DNA of 64,000 bases from Vulcanimicrobiota bacterium (GCA_019232905.1 JAFANA010000008.1:42883-106882); one strand, 5' to 3'. Shown: positions 51,343-60,379, counted from the first letter of the stretch. Notes: a model not told the origin generated them from the sequence alone. A program made the numbers and translations.

Positions 51343-53787
51343 ATGCCGGAGACGTTTGCTCGGTTGCTGAAGCGTCATCGTGTGGCTGCTGGTCTCAGTC
51401 AAGAGCACCTGGCGCAACTCGCGCGCGTCAGCATGGATGCGATCAGCGCGCTTGAACGTGGCCTGCGACGGGCTCCTCAGAAAGCCACGCTCGAGCTGCT
51501 CATCGCGGCGCTTGCGCTCGATAACGACTCTCGCACCGAAATTCAGGCGGCAGCCGCGGTTGCTCGTCTTCGCGGCTCAAAGGCGACACAAGGCGAAGTG
51601 CCGCACGAGCAGTTTCCGACCAACAACCTTCCGTTACAATTGACGTCGTTTGTAGCCCGCGAGCAAGAAGTGTCGGAGATTCAACGACGGCTTCAGTTGC
51701 ATCGGCTCGTAACGGTGGTCGGTACGGGCGGCGCCGGAAAAACACGCTGCGCGATCGAGAGCGTCGCTGAGCTAGCCGATGACTTCGTCGACGGAGTTTG
51801 GCTTGTCGACCTTGCGCCGATTAGCGACTCGTCACAGGTGTGCGCCGTCGCTGCTCGTGCACTCAACCTCAAAGAGTCGCCGGGCCGTCCGATGCTCGAT
51901 ACGCTCGTTGCTTATCTCAAGCGCAAGCATCTACTTCTTCTTCTCGACAACTGCGAACACGTGATCGACGAAGTGCGACGTGTGACGGTCGCGATTCTCT
52001 ACGGCTGTCCGGGCATACGTGTCCTCGCTACGAGTCGAGAAAGTATGAGTGTCTCGGCCGAGCAAACGTATCGGATGCCGCCGCTACCGCACGACGGCGC
52101 GGTTCGACTCTTCAGCGACCGGGCCGTTTCGGCTGACAACAGTTTCATGCTCACTGCGGAGAGCACGCCGTACGTCGACGAGATCTGTCGACGTCTCGAC
52201 GGAATACCGCTCGCGATCGAACTCGCCGCGGCACGGGTGAAGATTCTTTCACCGCGCGGACTTGCAGAAAAGCTCGACGAGCGATTCCGCGTGTTGACCG
52301 GTGGGAACCGAAGCGCGTTGCCGCGGCATCGAACCATGCGCGCGCTGATCGATTGGAGCTATGACCTGCTCTCCGGCGACGAACGCGCGTTCTTTCGAAA
52401 GCTGTCAGTTTTTGCCGGCGGTTTTACGCTCGAAGCGGCCTCAGCCGTATGGCGCGAAGACGGCGATGATGACGTGGCAGTGCTCGATCTTCTCTCCTCG
52501 CTCGTGGATAAATCGCTCGTACAAGCGGAACCAATGGAAGACGACGTGCGCTATCGTCTTTTGGAATCCACGCGGCAGTACGCTCAAGAGAAACTCCGCG
52601 AAGCCGGCGAGGAGGACGCGAGCGCGCTCGCACATGCGCGCGCGTTTCTCCGGCTGGCAAAGCAACTTGCCCGCGCCTATGAATTCGTCACCAGCGATCG
52701 CGCGTGGTTAGAGAAAACCGCACCGGAGATCGAAAATTTTCGAAAGGCGCTCACCTGGGCGTTCGGCCCGGGTGGTAACATCTTGCTCGGGCAAGAGCTG
52801 GCGACATCACTCGTGCGGGTGTGGTACTACTTCAGTTCGGCCGAAGGCCGGCGTTGGACGCAGCTTGCGAGCGATCACGTGAGCGACGACACGCCCGAGG
52901 ATGTCTTAGCAGCGCTCGATCTCACCGAAGCCGGCCTTGCGGCAAGTGACAAACACTATAAGACGAGCCTAGTCGCGGCAGAACGTGCATTAGCGCGTTA
53001 CCGCACCATCGGTGACGAGCGCAAAATGCTAACGGCGCAAGGGCATATTGGCCGTGCATTGCTCCATCTGGGCAAAGTCGCAGAGGGGGAGGCAATTCTG
53101 GACGGAAGCGTAGAGATACTTCGCTCCATGGGACAGCGTCGATCCATCCTGTTCGCGCTGGACACGTCGGCGACCGCGCGTTTGGAGCGCGGCGATTTTA
53201 TTGGAGCACAACAACGTTACCGCGAGGCGTTGGCCGCGGCGCGAGCCCTCGGCGCCGACCGGCATGCCGCGGTCATCGCCATGAATCTGGCGGAGGCAGA
53301 ATTTCAGGGAGGCGACGCCGACGCGGCGCTGCGCCTTACGGGCGAAGCGCTGTCCACTCTGCGCGTGTACGGTGACGTTCGTCATGTTGCAACAGCAAAC
53401 TACAACATGGCAGCGTATCTGGTAACATTGCGCCGGTACGACGAAGCCCGCGATGCGGCAAGGGCAGCGATCGGCGCTGCGCGCGATGCGCAATTTTCCA
53501 TAGGTGTTGCTTTTGCGCTGCAGCATCTCGCGGCAACTGCCGTCCTGCGCCCAAACACCAATAAGACCGGGCTCGAAGACCGTCGCCGCGCTGCTCGGGT
53601 ACTCGGCTACGTCGATGCTCAGCTAGCGGCGGTTGAAACTTCGCGCGAGTATTGCGAGCAGCAGGAATACGATGCGATGATGTCTGCGCTACGCGACGCG
53701 CTCTGCGAAGATGAACGAACGAAACTCATCACCGAGGGCGCGACTTGGACGGAAGATCAGGCCGTAGCGGAGGCGATGCTCTTCTAG
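51343..53787 (+). CDS. XRE helix-turn-helix / STAND ATPase / TPR regulator, paralogue 3
   Basis: An 814-residue regulator with the same layout as its three relatives: HTH at about 5-62 (FARLLKRHRVAAGLSQEHLA), P-loop GTGGAGKTR near 127-135, LLLLDNCEHVIDEVRR, LATSRESMSVSAEQ, DGIPLAIELAAARVK, MRALIDWSYDLLSGDERAFF, VDKSLVQAE. TPR-like repeats and the AARVLGYVDAQL block follow and it ends VAEAMLF. The ATG is 30 bases after the permease stop, so it may be the last gene of the cyclodeaminase-permease operon. Most similar by eye to paralogue 2, at the other end of that operon. Confidence 0.88.
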   Translation: MPETFARLLKRHRVAAGLSQEHLAQLARVSMDAISALERGLRRAPQKATLELLIAALALDNDSRTEIQAAAAVARLRGSKATQGEVPHEQFPTNNLPLQLTSFVAREQEVSEIQRRLQLHRLVTVVGTGGAGKTRCAIESVAELADDFVDGVWLVDLAPISDSSQVCAVAARALNLKESPGRPMLDTLVAYLKRKHLLLLLDNCEHVIDEVRRVTVAILYGCPGIRVLATSRESMSVSAEQTYRMPPLPHDGAVRLFSDRAVSADNSFMLTAESTPYVDEICRRLDGIPLAIELAAARVKILSPRGLAEKLDERFRVLTGGNRSALPRHRTMRALIDWSYDLLSGDERAFFRKLSVFAGGFTLEAASAVWREDGDDDVAVLDLLSSLVDKSLVQAEPMEDDVRYRLLESTRQYAQEKLREAGEEDASALAHARAFLRLAKQLARAYEFVTSDRAWLEKTAPEIENFRKALTWAFGPGGNILLGQELATSLVRVWYYFSSAEGRRWTQLASDHVSDDTPEDVLAALDLTEAGLAASDKHYKTSLVAAERALARYRTIGDERKMLTAQGHIGRALLHLGKVAEGEAILDGSVEILRSMGQRRSILFALDTSATARLERGDFIGAQQRYREALAAARALGADRHAAVIAMNLAEAEFQGGDADAALRLTGEALSTLRVYGDVRHVATANYNMAAYLVTLRRYDEARDAARAAIGAARDAQFSIGVAFALQHLAATAVLRPNTNKTGLEDRRRAARVLGYVDAQLAAVETSREYCEQQEYDAMMSALRDALCEDERTKLITEGATWTEDQAVAEAMLF

Positions 53788-53868
53788 ATGGTTAGAAGAA
53801 ATTGAATGGATCGGCGAACCCGTCGGCGTTCGGTGAAGCAGCCGCCGAAATGGCTGCGCTACGCGGCA

Positions 53869-55026
53869 TTAGGCGTAGTCTCTTAGATGCAAGTTAGGAA
53901 CCACGGCACTCGCAATTTTCGGTGTAACGACGCGCGGTCGAACGGCGAGCATAAGAAACGGCTCAATGCCTACCTTGCGAAATAACCCAGGAAGCACTGC
54001 GTCCAAACGCGCGAGCATCGCGTCGCGGATCGCTCCGCGGCGGAACGGTTTTTCCGCGACGATTGAAAACAGCAACCCTGCGGCGATGCCAAAAATGCCG
54101 GAGCAGAGCAGTACCAATGCGAGAGGAACGGATAACGGTGTATACTTCTCGATCGTGCTGATCACGGGCGAATGCATCAAGTAAATGCTATACGACGCGC
54201 CGGATATCGGCGCGAAGGCGCGCGCCGAGAATAGCGCACCAATGGCCGGTACTTCAGCCGCTGCCACTACCAGTAAAAACATCGCCACTTCCCACGTGGC
54301 ATAGTGTAGCGGCAGGTGCCGCAGATGCGGCTCCAACGCGACACAGAGTGCACAGACGAATGCAAAAGGTGCGAGCTTCATCATCGGGTGCGGACGCAGA
54401 CGCAAGTGTGCTGCGGCGATTCCCAGCATGAACGCGGGCAGCGCCTGAATGTCCGGTGCCGAAAAGCGCGTCGTGACGGACGCGAACCAAAAAAGCAGCG
54501 CGGCGAAGGTGAACGCCCGCGGCGATCGCGTCCAAACCCAAATCAAGATCGGGCAGAAAAAATACCAATGCACTTCGATCGGCAGCGTCCAGAACGCGCC
54601 GTTGAGCCACTGTGGACGGAGGTTGAAGAGCAACACCTGTTCTGCGATCTTCATGCGCGTCAGATGCGGCGCCGTCGCCGGCCCGGGCTGCATTCCAAAA
54701 TGCGCTAGCAATGCAATGCCGGCGCCGATGACGGCAATTGCGAGCCAGTAGGACGGAATGATGCGCAGGATGCGACGCGAGGTAAATCGTGCCAGATCAA
54801 ACTTCAAAGCGCCGTTTTGCTCGAGGCGCGAAAGTGTCGGGTACGCCAAGCAAAAGCCGGAAAGAATGAAAAAGAGATACACACCTTGGTCTTGCGCGAC
54901 AAGGGCCGTCCACCACGGAACGGCGTGCGCGGCGTACCACGGCTGGTACTGAACCGTGTGATACGACACGACCATCAATATTGCCAATGCCCGCAAGCCG
55001 TCTAAATACGGCACGCGCGTCGTCAT
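53869..55026 (-). CDS. Acyltransferase 3 (OafA/YrhL) family membrane protein
   Basis: A 385-residue multi-pass inner-membrane O-acyltransferase, which acylates sugars of lipopolysaccharide, exopolysaccharide or other envelope glycans. RVPYLDGLRALAILMVVSYH at the N-terminus holds the catalytic His region; GVYLFFILSGFCLAYP, SRRILRIIPSYW and WTLPIEVHWYFF are family blocks. About ten helices are seen, without the extra SGNH domain. The ATG at 55026 has a strong GGAGAGGAGG six bases upstream, fixing the start. No glycan-synthesis genes lie nearby. Confidence 0.9.
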   Translation of the reverse strand: MTTRVPYLDGLRALAILMVVSYHTVQYQPWYAAHAVPWWTALVAQDQGVYLFFILSGFCLAYPTLSRLEQNGALKFDLARFTSRRILRIIPSYWLAIAVIGAGIALLAHFGMQPGPATAPHLTRMKIAEQVLLFNLRPQWLNGAFWTLPIEVHWYFFCPILIWVWTRSPRAFTFAALLFWFASVTTRFSAPDIQALPAFMLGIAAAHLRLRPHPMMKLAPFAFVCALCVALEPHLRHLPLHYATWEVAMFLLVVAAAEVPAIGALFSARAFAPISGASYSIYLMHSPVISTIEKYTPLSVPLALVLLCSGIFGIAAGLLFSIVAEKPFRRGAIRDAMLARLDAVLPGLFRKVGIEPFLMLAVRPRVVTPKIASAVVPNLHLRDYA

Positions 55027-55172
55027 GAACGCCTCCTCTCCGCACAGGCGAGCGTAGCGTGCCTTGAATGCCATACTTAGAGTCGAGCGGTCGGGGTAGG
55101 TTAGGACTTTCGTGCCTCTCCCGCTATTTTCACTCCCTCAGCTTGCTACACTTTAGGCTGATGGAGGTGGCC

Positions 55173-55493
55173 ATGAATCAGACGCAATCACTGGAAGAGC
55201 ACCTAAATGCGCTTCACAACGAGCTGAACACGGCGGCGAAAACTGAGGACGCAGAAGCAAGAAAGCATATCGATGAAGCGCTGCAACATCTCGAGGCAGC
55301 GCAGGCGCAATTAAAAACGAGGACCGGAGCGCGAACCGAGCAGATCGGGCAGCACCTCGATGTGCTTAAAGAGCACGGGGCGCAGGCAGCGAATGAGCAC
55401 GGCGACGCGCTGCGCGTGCGCATTCATAAAATGATCGCTGCCTGCAGGAACGCGATGGAACGCTGTATCGAGGAACAGACTATGACTCCTTGA
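55173..55493 (+). CDS. Hypothetical coiled-coil protein
   Basis: A 106-residue, Ala/Glu/His-rich helical protein (LEEHLNALHNELNTAAKTED, HIDEALQHLEAAQAQLKTRT), highly charged and without a membrane segment. The heptad pattern suggests a coiled coil. GGAGGTGGCC just before the ATG at 55173 gives a very good ribosome site and decides the start. Function unknown; a stress or DNA-associated role would be a guess. It overlaps the converging secreted-protein gene by 14 bases. Confidence 0.65.
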   Translation: MNQTQSLEEHLNALHNELNTAAKTEDAEARKHIDEALQHLEAAQAQLKTRTGARTEQIGQHLDVLKEHGAQAANEHGDALRVRIHKMIAACRNAMERCIEEQTMTP

Positions 55494-55932
55494 CCGTCGT
55501 CGAGGCGCGTCGTTTGCCGTTGGGACAGATCGTGGCTTGCACCGCGGGCGAGACATAGTAGGCGTGGATGTTGTAGTCGGGCACCGCAAAGCCGGCGTGC
55601 CCATGCGGCTCGAATTCGAAATCGACATGGTCGATGGTGTAACCCGGAAGCGCGCGGATATTGAGCCAGTTAAAGCCGTCTTGCAACTGCTTTACCGAGA
55701 CCACAATCTCCGTAAAAACGGGCTTATCGTGCCAGGTTCCATAGATTGGGCCCGTCGGTAAGTTTTTGCGGTTTGCCCAATGCTCGCCCATTCTTTGAAT
55801 GCACGGGGAGATCATAACCGCGTCTTTCGGGATGCCTGCGGGATGGATCTTCGGTTGCGATGGAAGCGCCGCAGCCGCGCTAGCGAGCGAAGCAGCGAGC
55901 GCTACCGAAGCGATGAAAGTCATTCGTCTCAT
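55480..55932 (-). CDS. Secreted hypothetical protein
   Basis: A 150-residue exported protein: signal peptide MRRMTFIASVALAASLASAA, then a compact domain with ISPCIQRMGEHWANRKNLPT, GPIYGTWHDKPVFTEIVVSV and HAGFAVPDYNIHAYYVS. The GxIYGxW-(K)PVF layout and His-rich end recall TTHB210-like/DUF5602 secreted proteins, but this is a weak match by eye. It is two bases downstream of the DUF302 gene and so the third gene of the alpha/beta hydrolase operon. Confidence 0.65.
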   Translation of the reverse strand: MRRMTFIASVALAASLASAAAALPSQPKIHPAGIPKDAVMISPCIQRMGEHWANRKNLPTGPIYGTWHDKPVFTEIVVSVKQLQDGFNWLNIRALPGYTIDHVDFEFEPHGHAGFAVPDYNIHAYYVSPAVQATICPNGKRRASTTVKES

Positions 55933-55934
55933 GG

Positions 55935-56360
55935 TTACCCTGCCGCCGTCTTCAATGTGTGTATGAGTGCATCGTCAAGCTCGTGCCCAATATGTGCGAT
56001 GCGATCGTCACCGAATTGATCGAACAGTGATGAGGGCAGGTCGTACTCGAAACGTGAGCCGCCATCGTCCTTCTCGTAAAGTACGACGCGCGTTGGTAGA
56101 TAGAGTGCCGCCGCGGGGTTGACTGCGGTCGATGTAGTGAGAAGAGTTCCGATTTCATACTGCACCACGCGCCGTCGGTCCGGGTGCTCGCGTTTGAGAA
56201 AGATCACGAGTTGCGCTGACGGTTCCAATGGGCGCCCCGAATCGGCCTCGGGAATCAAGGCTTCGAGAAATGCCTCGACGTTAGCGTACGGCTTCGTCGA
56301 CTCAATCACCATATGTGTTACGTCTAATCTTTTCGACGACTGGGTTTGAATGAAGGGCAT
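55935..56360 (-). CDS. DUF302 family protein
   Basis: A 141-residue protein with the DUF302 core ALYLPTRVVLYEKDDGGSRF followed by EYDLPSSLFDQFGDDRIAHI. DUF302 proteins are small alpha/beta proteins of unknown function, often near redox or stress genes. There is no signal peptide. The ATG overlaps the last base of the hydrolase stop (TGATG), so it is translationally coupled to that gene. Confidence 0.82.
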   Translation of the reverse strand: MPFIQTQSSKRLDVTHMVIESTKPYANVEAFLEALIPEADSGRPLEPSAQLVIFLKREHPDRRRVVQYEIGTLLTTSTAVNPAAALYLPTRVVLYEKDDGGSRFEYDLPSSLFDQFGDDRIAHIGHELDDALIHTLKTAAG

Positions 56361-57346
56361 CAGCGTGCCGCTGTCTTAGAGGAAGCTCGCTTCCAGAACG
56401 TCAGGACGGCGTGCGTGTAGGCATCGGGGCACTCCTCAGCTAGGTAGTGACCGCAGCCGTTGAGGACGATACCGTTTGCGTCCGCGGCATATGGTTGAAT
56501 AACTTTCAACATAATCGGTCCGAGCGAACCATCGCCGGCCAGCGTGAACACGGGCATTGCGAGTTTGTGCGCCGTCCAGGCTTGCATTTGTTTAAGGCCA
56601 GCTGCGCTATAAGCCTCACGATAATAATCGAAGCCTGCGCTCAACACGCCGGGGCGAGAGAAGACGCGCGTGTATTCGTCCAAGGCGGTCGCATCGAATG
56701 ATGAAGTGTTCGTCGCTTTTGTCGTGTAAAGGTACGTCAAATATGCGCGTTCGCGACCTTGAATCAGTGACTCGGGAAGTACCGGTAGACGGTTGAACGT
56801 AAACTGCCACGTCCGTAAGACTTGCACGTCCGTTGGAGTGGGTTGAGTCGCCACGCCCGGAAGCGGCGCTTCGCTCAGCACTAAACGCCGTACGTCCGCG
56901 GGGTACGTGCTTGCGTGCGCAAACGCGATCCAGTTTCCAATATCGTGTGAGATGACGTCGATTCCGCCCTCGCGCGTAAGACCGGCCGCCTCGATGAAAG
57001 CGTGAATATCTCGCGCCGAGGTCGCAAGATCGTAACCGCTGCCGGGCGCGTCGCTGTCACCGAAGCCGCGTGGGTCGAGCGCATAGGCTTCGCGACCTGA
57101 GGCGGCCAGTCGCTTCATAACCGAGCGCCATGCATACCAACTTTCCGGCCAACCCGGAATCAGCAACACCGGATCGCCCTTGCCGGCTGTTACGTAATGC
57201 AGCCGAATGCCGTTGGCGGTCACCGTATGGTCTGCGAAGCCAAGTGTTTGCGCGGGCGACTGTGTAATTGCGGTTGACGCTGCAGCCGCGGGCGCAGCTG
57301 ATGTCATTGCCGTCAGCGCGATAAAAAGCCAAGTTCTTACGTTCAC
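56360..57346 (-). CDS. Secreted alpha/beta hydrolase, epoxide hydrolase/dehalogenase-like
   Basis: A 328-residue exported hydrolase (signal peptide MNVRTWLFIALTAMTSAAPA). VLLIPGWPESWYAWRSVMKR is the oxyanion-hole strand. The nucleophile elbow reads VISHDIGNWIAFAHA, with Asp in place of Ser as in epoxide hydrolases and haloalkane dehalogenases. Asp in LAGDGSLGP and His in NGCGHYLAEECP complete the triad. The substrate is unknown. It heads the three-gene operon with DUF302 and the secreted protein and is divergent from XRE-STAND paralogue 4, a probable regulator. Confidence 0.9.
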   Translation of the reverse strand: MNVRTWLFIALTAMTSAAPAAAASTAITQSPAQTLGFADHTVTANGIRLHYVTAGKGDPVLLIPGWPESWYAWRSVMKRLAASGREAYALDPRGFGDSDAPGSGYDLATSARDIHAFIEAAGLTREGGIDVISHDIGNWIAFAHASTYPADVRRLVLSEAPLPGVATQPTPTDVQVLRTWQFTFNRLPVLPESLIQGRERAYLTYLYTTKATNTSSFDATALDEYTRVFSRPGVLSAGFDYYREAYSAAGLKQMQAWTAHKLAMPVFTLAGDGSLGPIMLKVIQPYAADANGIVLNGCGHYLAEECPDAYTHAVLTFWKRASSKTAAR

Positions 57347-57434
57347 GTTGTACTCCTTAGTAATTCGATCGCCGCGCGGTTATACGCGCGACCCAACTAG
57401 AAGTAACAAATTGTGTGATGACAGTCAGTGGACC

Positions 57435-57445
57435 AAAGGTGTACA
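57435..57445 (+). promoter_or_regulatory. Third copy of the AAAGGTGTACA element
   Basis: AAAGGTGTACA, identical to the left part of the elements at 28641 and 60937, lies ten bases before the likely GTG start of regulator 4. The right half (TGCTACGAT) is not present at the same distance, so only the left box is shared. Confidence 0.35.
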
Positions 57446-57454
57446 CTGGCATCG

Positions 57455-59872
57455 GTGTCTGCGTTTGGTGAGTTGCTGAGGGAGTATCGCGTTCGCGCCG
57501 GCCTTTCGCAATTCGACCTGGCCGAGAAAGCGCAGATAAGTCCGGCTGCGGTTAGCGCGCTCGAACGCGGCGTTCGCAAAGCACCGTATCGAAGTACGAT
57601 CTCGCTGCTTGCCAAGGCGTTAAACCTGAGCGCAGAAGAGAGGGTCGCGCTCGGAGGGGCGCGTCAAGCCGGACGCAGCAAATCGGTCACGAGCGGCGGG
57701 CTTCATAACCTCCGTGACGAGCGTACCTCATTCGTTGGTCGCGCTGCAGACATCGCCGACATTATCAAGCTCGTCGAGCGGTCGCGCTTGGTAACGGTTA
57801 CCGGTTCCGGAGGAATTGGGAAGACTCGCACGGCGATCGAGGCGGCGAAGCAGCTCCTCGGGCATTCATGGGATGAGACGTGGTTCATCGATTTAGGTTC
57901 GGTTACCGACGGCGAATTCGTCGTATCCAAGATTGCTTATACAATTCAACCGGCATTGACCACCAGCGCAGGATCCATCGAGACGCTATCCGTTGCGCTT
58001 GCGAAGCGCCGCATGTTTCTGATTCTCGACAACTGCGAGCATGTAATAGCAAATGCTGCACAGGCTGCAGATACGATCTTGAGCCGTTGTCCGCAGATCA
58101 CAATTCTCGCGACCAGCCGCGAACGCCTCAATGTGGCGGGAGAATTCGTCTATCGTTTACCCTCACTTCTGCTGCCACCCGACGTCCCGGGCCGGATCGA
58201 ACGCGTCCAGGAATACTCGGCGATCGATTTATTTATTCAACGCGCCCAAGCGCTGGCGCCGCATCTCACATTTGATTCAACGAATCTTTCTGCCGTCGTC
58301 GACATCGTTCGCAGGCTCGACGGCATACCGCTAGCAATCGAACTGACCGCGGCGCAAGTACCGGTCCTCGGAATCGAAACACTGCGCGACCGCTTACACC
58401 AGGAATTTGACGTGTCGTCGGGTCGCCGGGATCTGCCTGCTCGACAACAGACGGTGAACGCCGCCATTCGCTGGAGCTTCGAACTCTTAACGACGGAAGA
58501 ACAAGCGTTGTTGTGTGATGCTTCGGTCTTCGGCGGCGGGTTTACGCTGGCCGCCGCGGAGGCTGTATGCGCCGCTGATGAGCTCAGCGCTTCACTCGTT
58601 TTACAGCGTCTGTCGACGCTCGTGGATAAGTCGCTCGTGAATGTCGAAAGTGTAGATGGCGGAGTGCGCTATGCGTTGCTTGAGTCGGTGCGGGCATTCG
58701 GTTTACATCGCCTGCACGAAGAGGGCGGGTACACGCCTGTAGCGCGAAGACACGCGCGGTGGTTCGCTCGGCTTGCCGCAGATTTTGAAGATGCGGTCAT
58801 ATCGCACGAGAGGGCAGTGTCGCTGGTCGCCGACATCGATAACTTGCGTAACGCAATTGCGTGGTCGCTTAATGCGCCGGTGGCGGACGACGCGGTGTTC
58901 GCCGCCGAAATTCTCTGCAGCTTCGCTCCACTCTGGGACTTTATCGGGCGTCCATCGGAGCACCGGCGACTTCTCGAGGAGGTCATCAAGCGTATCGATG
59001 AATCACGACATCCGCGTCTTTTGTCGCGTCTACTGACGAAGTTCATCCTTCACGCCCAGCGGGAACCGGTGGTTCTCCAGACGGTCGATCGTGCCGTTCG
59101 CCTCTGCGAACAATTTGGTGACGACCGCGCAAGGGTGCGTTTGCATATCGTACTCACCGCCGTTCTGTCTATGCATGGGATGCTCGCGGAAGCAGATCGT
59201 TCCGCCGAGCGTGCTTCGAATTTATTGGATTCCGCAGAGTTGAACGATCCCGCGCTTCGGCTTTCATTTCTGGCAAATAGACACGACCTTCGCATGGCGC
59301 AATGCCGATTTGACGAGGCACGAGCAGATCTCGCAGCAGCAGAAGCGCACGCGGCCGCGCTCGGTGAGCGTTTGTGGACCGCGCTCTACTGCTACAGTCG
59401 TTATTCGACTCTGGAATACGCGGCCGGCAATAAGCATTTGGCGCGCGAGTTTGCGGAACGAATGATCTCAAGCGAGTTCAACACATACCCCGTGGTGGAG
59501 CAAAACGCGCTCGAACGGCTTGCCATGCTGCGACTGGATGCCGGCGATCTCGACGATGCCAAGGAATCACTGACGAACCTGCTCCTCCGCTTGCCGGTCG
59601 GCGAAAGCACGATGCATAGTGCGCTCGAGATCGCGGCTTTGTATCTCGCGCTTCGTGGCCGTAGCGATACTGCCGCAAAGTTGCTCGGATTCGTTCAGCG
59701 TGTCGTGCATTCCGGATTTCGCCGCAACCTCATGAAACAGGACGCACACGATCGCTTATGCACTTTGCTTCGCGAGCAACTTGGTCCGCTCGTCCTCGCA
59801 GCGTCGGAAGCTGAAGGCGCTTTAATGGGTCCGGCGGAGGCCCATGCGATAGCTCTCGCCGCGGTTGAGTGA
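57455..59872 (+). CDS. XRE helix-turn-helix / STAND ATPase / TPR regulator, paralogue 4
   Basis: An 805-residue regulator: HTH at about 4-58 (FGELLREYRVRAGLSQFDLA), P-loop GSGGIGKTR near 117-125, LILDNCEHVIANAAQAADTI, LATSRERLNVAGE, DGIPLAIELTAAQVPVLGIE, VDKSLVNVE. TPR-like helices follow, and the block AAKLLGFVQRVVH lies near the end. The C-terminus differs more from the others. The frame is open from GTG 57428; GTG 57455 places the HTH as in paralogue 3 and was preferred. It is divergent from the alpha/beta hydrolase operon. Confidence 0.87.
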   Translation: MSAFGELLREYRVRAGLSQFDLAEKAQISPAAVSALERGVRKAPYRSTISLLAKALNLSAEERVALGGARQAGRSKSVTSGGLHNLRDERTSFVGRAADIADIIKLVERSRLVTVTGSGGIGKTRTAIEAAKQLLGHSWDETWFIDLGSVTDGEFVVSKIAYTIQPALTTSAGSIETLSVALAKRRMFLILDNCEHVIANAAQAADTILSRCPQITILATSRERLNVAGEFVYRLPSLLLPPDVPGRIERVQEYSAIDLFIQRAQALAPHLTFDSTNLSAVVDIVRRLDGIPLAIELTAAQVPVLGIETLRDRLHQEFDVSSGRRDLPARQQTVNAAIRWSFELLTTEEQALLCDASVFGGGFTLAAAEAVCAADELSASLVLQRLSTLVDKSLVNVESVDGGVRYALLESVRAFGLHRLHEEGGYTPVARRHARWFARLAADFEDAVISHERAVSLVADIDNLRNAIAWSLNAPVADDAVFAAEILCSFAPLWDFIGRPSEHRRLLEEVIKRIDESRHPRLLSRLLTKFILHAQREPVVLQTVDRAVRLCEQFGDDRARVRLHIVLTAVLSMHGMLAEADRSAERASNLLDSAELNDPALRLSFLANRHDLRMAQCRFDEARADLAAAEAHAAALGERLWTALYCYSRYSTLEYAAGNKHLAREFAERMISSEFNTYPVVEQNALERLAMLRLDAGDLDDAKESLTNLLLRLPVGESTMHSALEIAALYLALRGRSDTAAKLLGFVQRVVHSGFRRNLMKQDAHDRLCTLLREQLGPLVLAASEAEGALMGPAEAHAIALAAVE

Positions 59873-59876
59873 AGTT

Positions 59877-60011
59877 TCAGAAAACGAGCTCGATGAGTGC
59901 AAGCGCCCAACCGCGCTCCATCTTGATGCGCACGAGATATCCCGTCTGCGTACGGTCGTAGATGTGGTAGCCCGCGTTAAGGGCTTCGGTAACCGAGTGA
60001 AAGATGAGCAT
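59877..60011 (-). CDS. 44-residue protein paired with the small XRE regulator
   Basis: A very short gene: MLIFHSVTEALNAGYHIYDR, then TQTGYLVRIKMERGWALALI, ending ELVF. GGAG five bases before the ATG overlaps the end of the XRE gene, 11 bases away, so co-expression is nearly certain. It has the look of a compact beta/alpha domain, with no signal peptide. The function is unknown; similar short HSV-EALxAGYxVYDR proteins seem widespread, a recollection not checked. A longer frame that includes it upstream is a shadow of the XRE gene. Confidence 0.62.
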   Translation of the reverse strand: MLIFHSVTEALNAGYHIYDRTQTGYLVRIKMERGWALALIELVF

Positions 60012-60022
60012 GACTACTCCAG

Positions 60023-60379
60023 TTATTGAAAATGGGTGTCGCAGTTTGGACAGCGCATCGCGAAGATGAGCGAGTTGTTCAGGGCGGGAATTCCGAGCTG
60101 AAAAAGCGTCGCGCGTTCGTCGGGATTGGTATTCAACGCGGTCGCAAGGCGGGCGATTATCGAGACGGATGGGCGTTTCGAACCTGACTCCAAGCAGGCG
60201 TACCAACCACGGCTCACGCCGATCGCTTCGGCCATCTCTTCCTGCGAGACGGCCTTTCCGCGCCGCGAACGCAAACGTTCGTGCTCGCCCAACATTGGCG
60301 TCGTCGGGTCGAGCCGGCTTCGCAGCTTCTTGAGAAGATCGGGAATCGGGCCCCGTTTGTTCGATTGCACTGTGTCCAT
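60023..60379 (-). CDS. Small XRE-family transcriptional regulator
   Basis: A 118-residue DNA-binding protein. The helix-turn-helix reads AVSQEEMAEAIGVSRGWYAC, followed by KRPSVSIIARLATALNTNPD and ERATLFQLGIPAL, as in the N-terminal domain of MmyB-like XRE proteins. The C-terminus has RCPNCDTHFQ, a CxxC that may bind metal with a partner. It has no ligand domain. Two 11-base direct repeats 43-65 bases upstream of its start may be an operator. The 44-residue gene follows. Confidence 0.82.
   Translation of the reverse strand: MDTVQSNKRGPIPDLLKKLRSRLDPTTPMLGEHERLRSRRGKAVSQEEMAEAIGVSRGWYACLESGSKRPSVSIIARLATALNTNPDERATLFQLGIPALNNSLIFAMRCPNCDTHFQ

Noticed and set aside
17409..59872. STAND genes as anti-phage Avs-type defence
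   Set aside because: They carry XRE DNA-binding heads, no nuclease or TIR-like effector domain, and sit beside metabolic operons. A regulatory role is more likely, though defence is not excluded.
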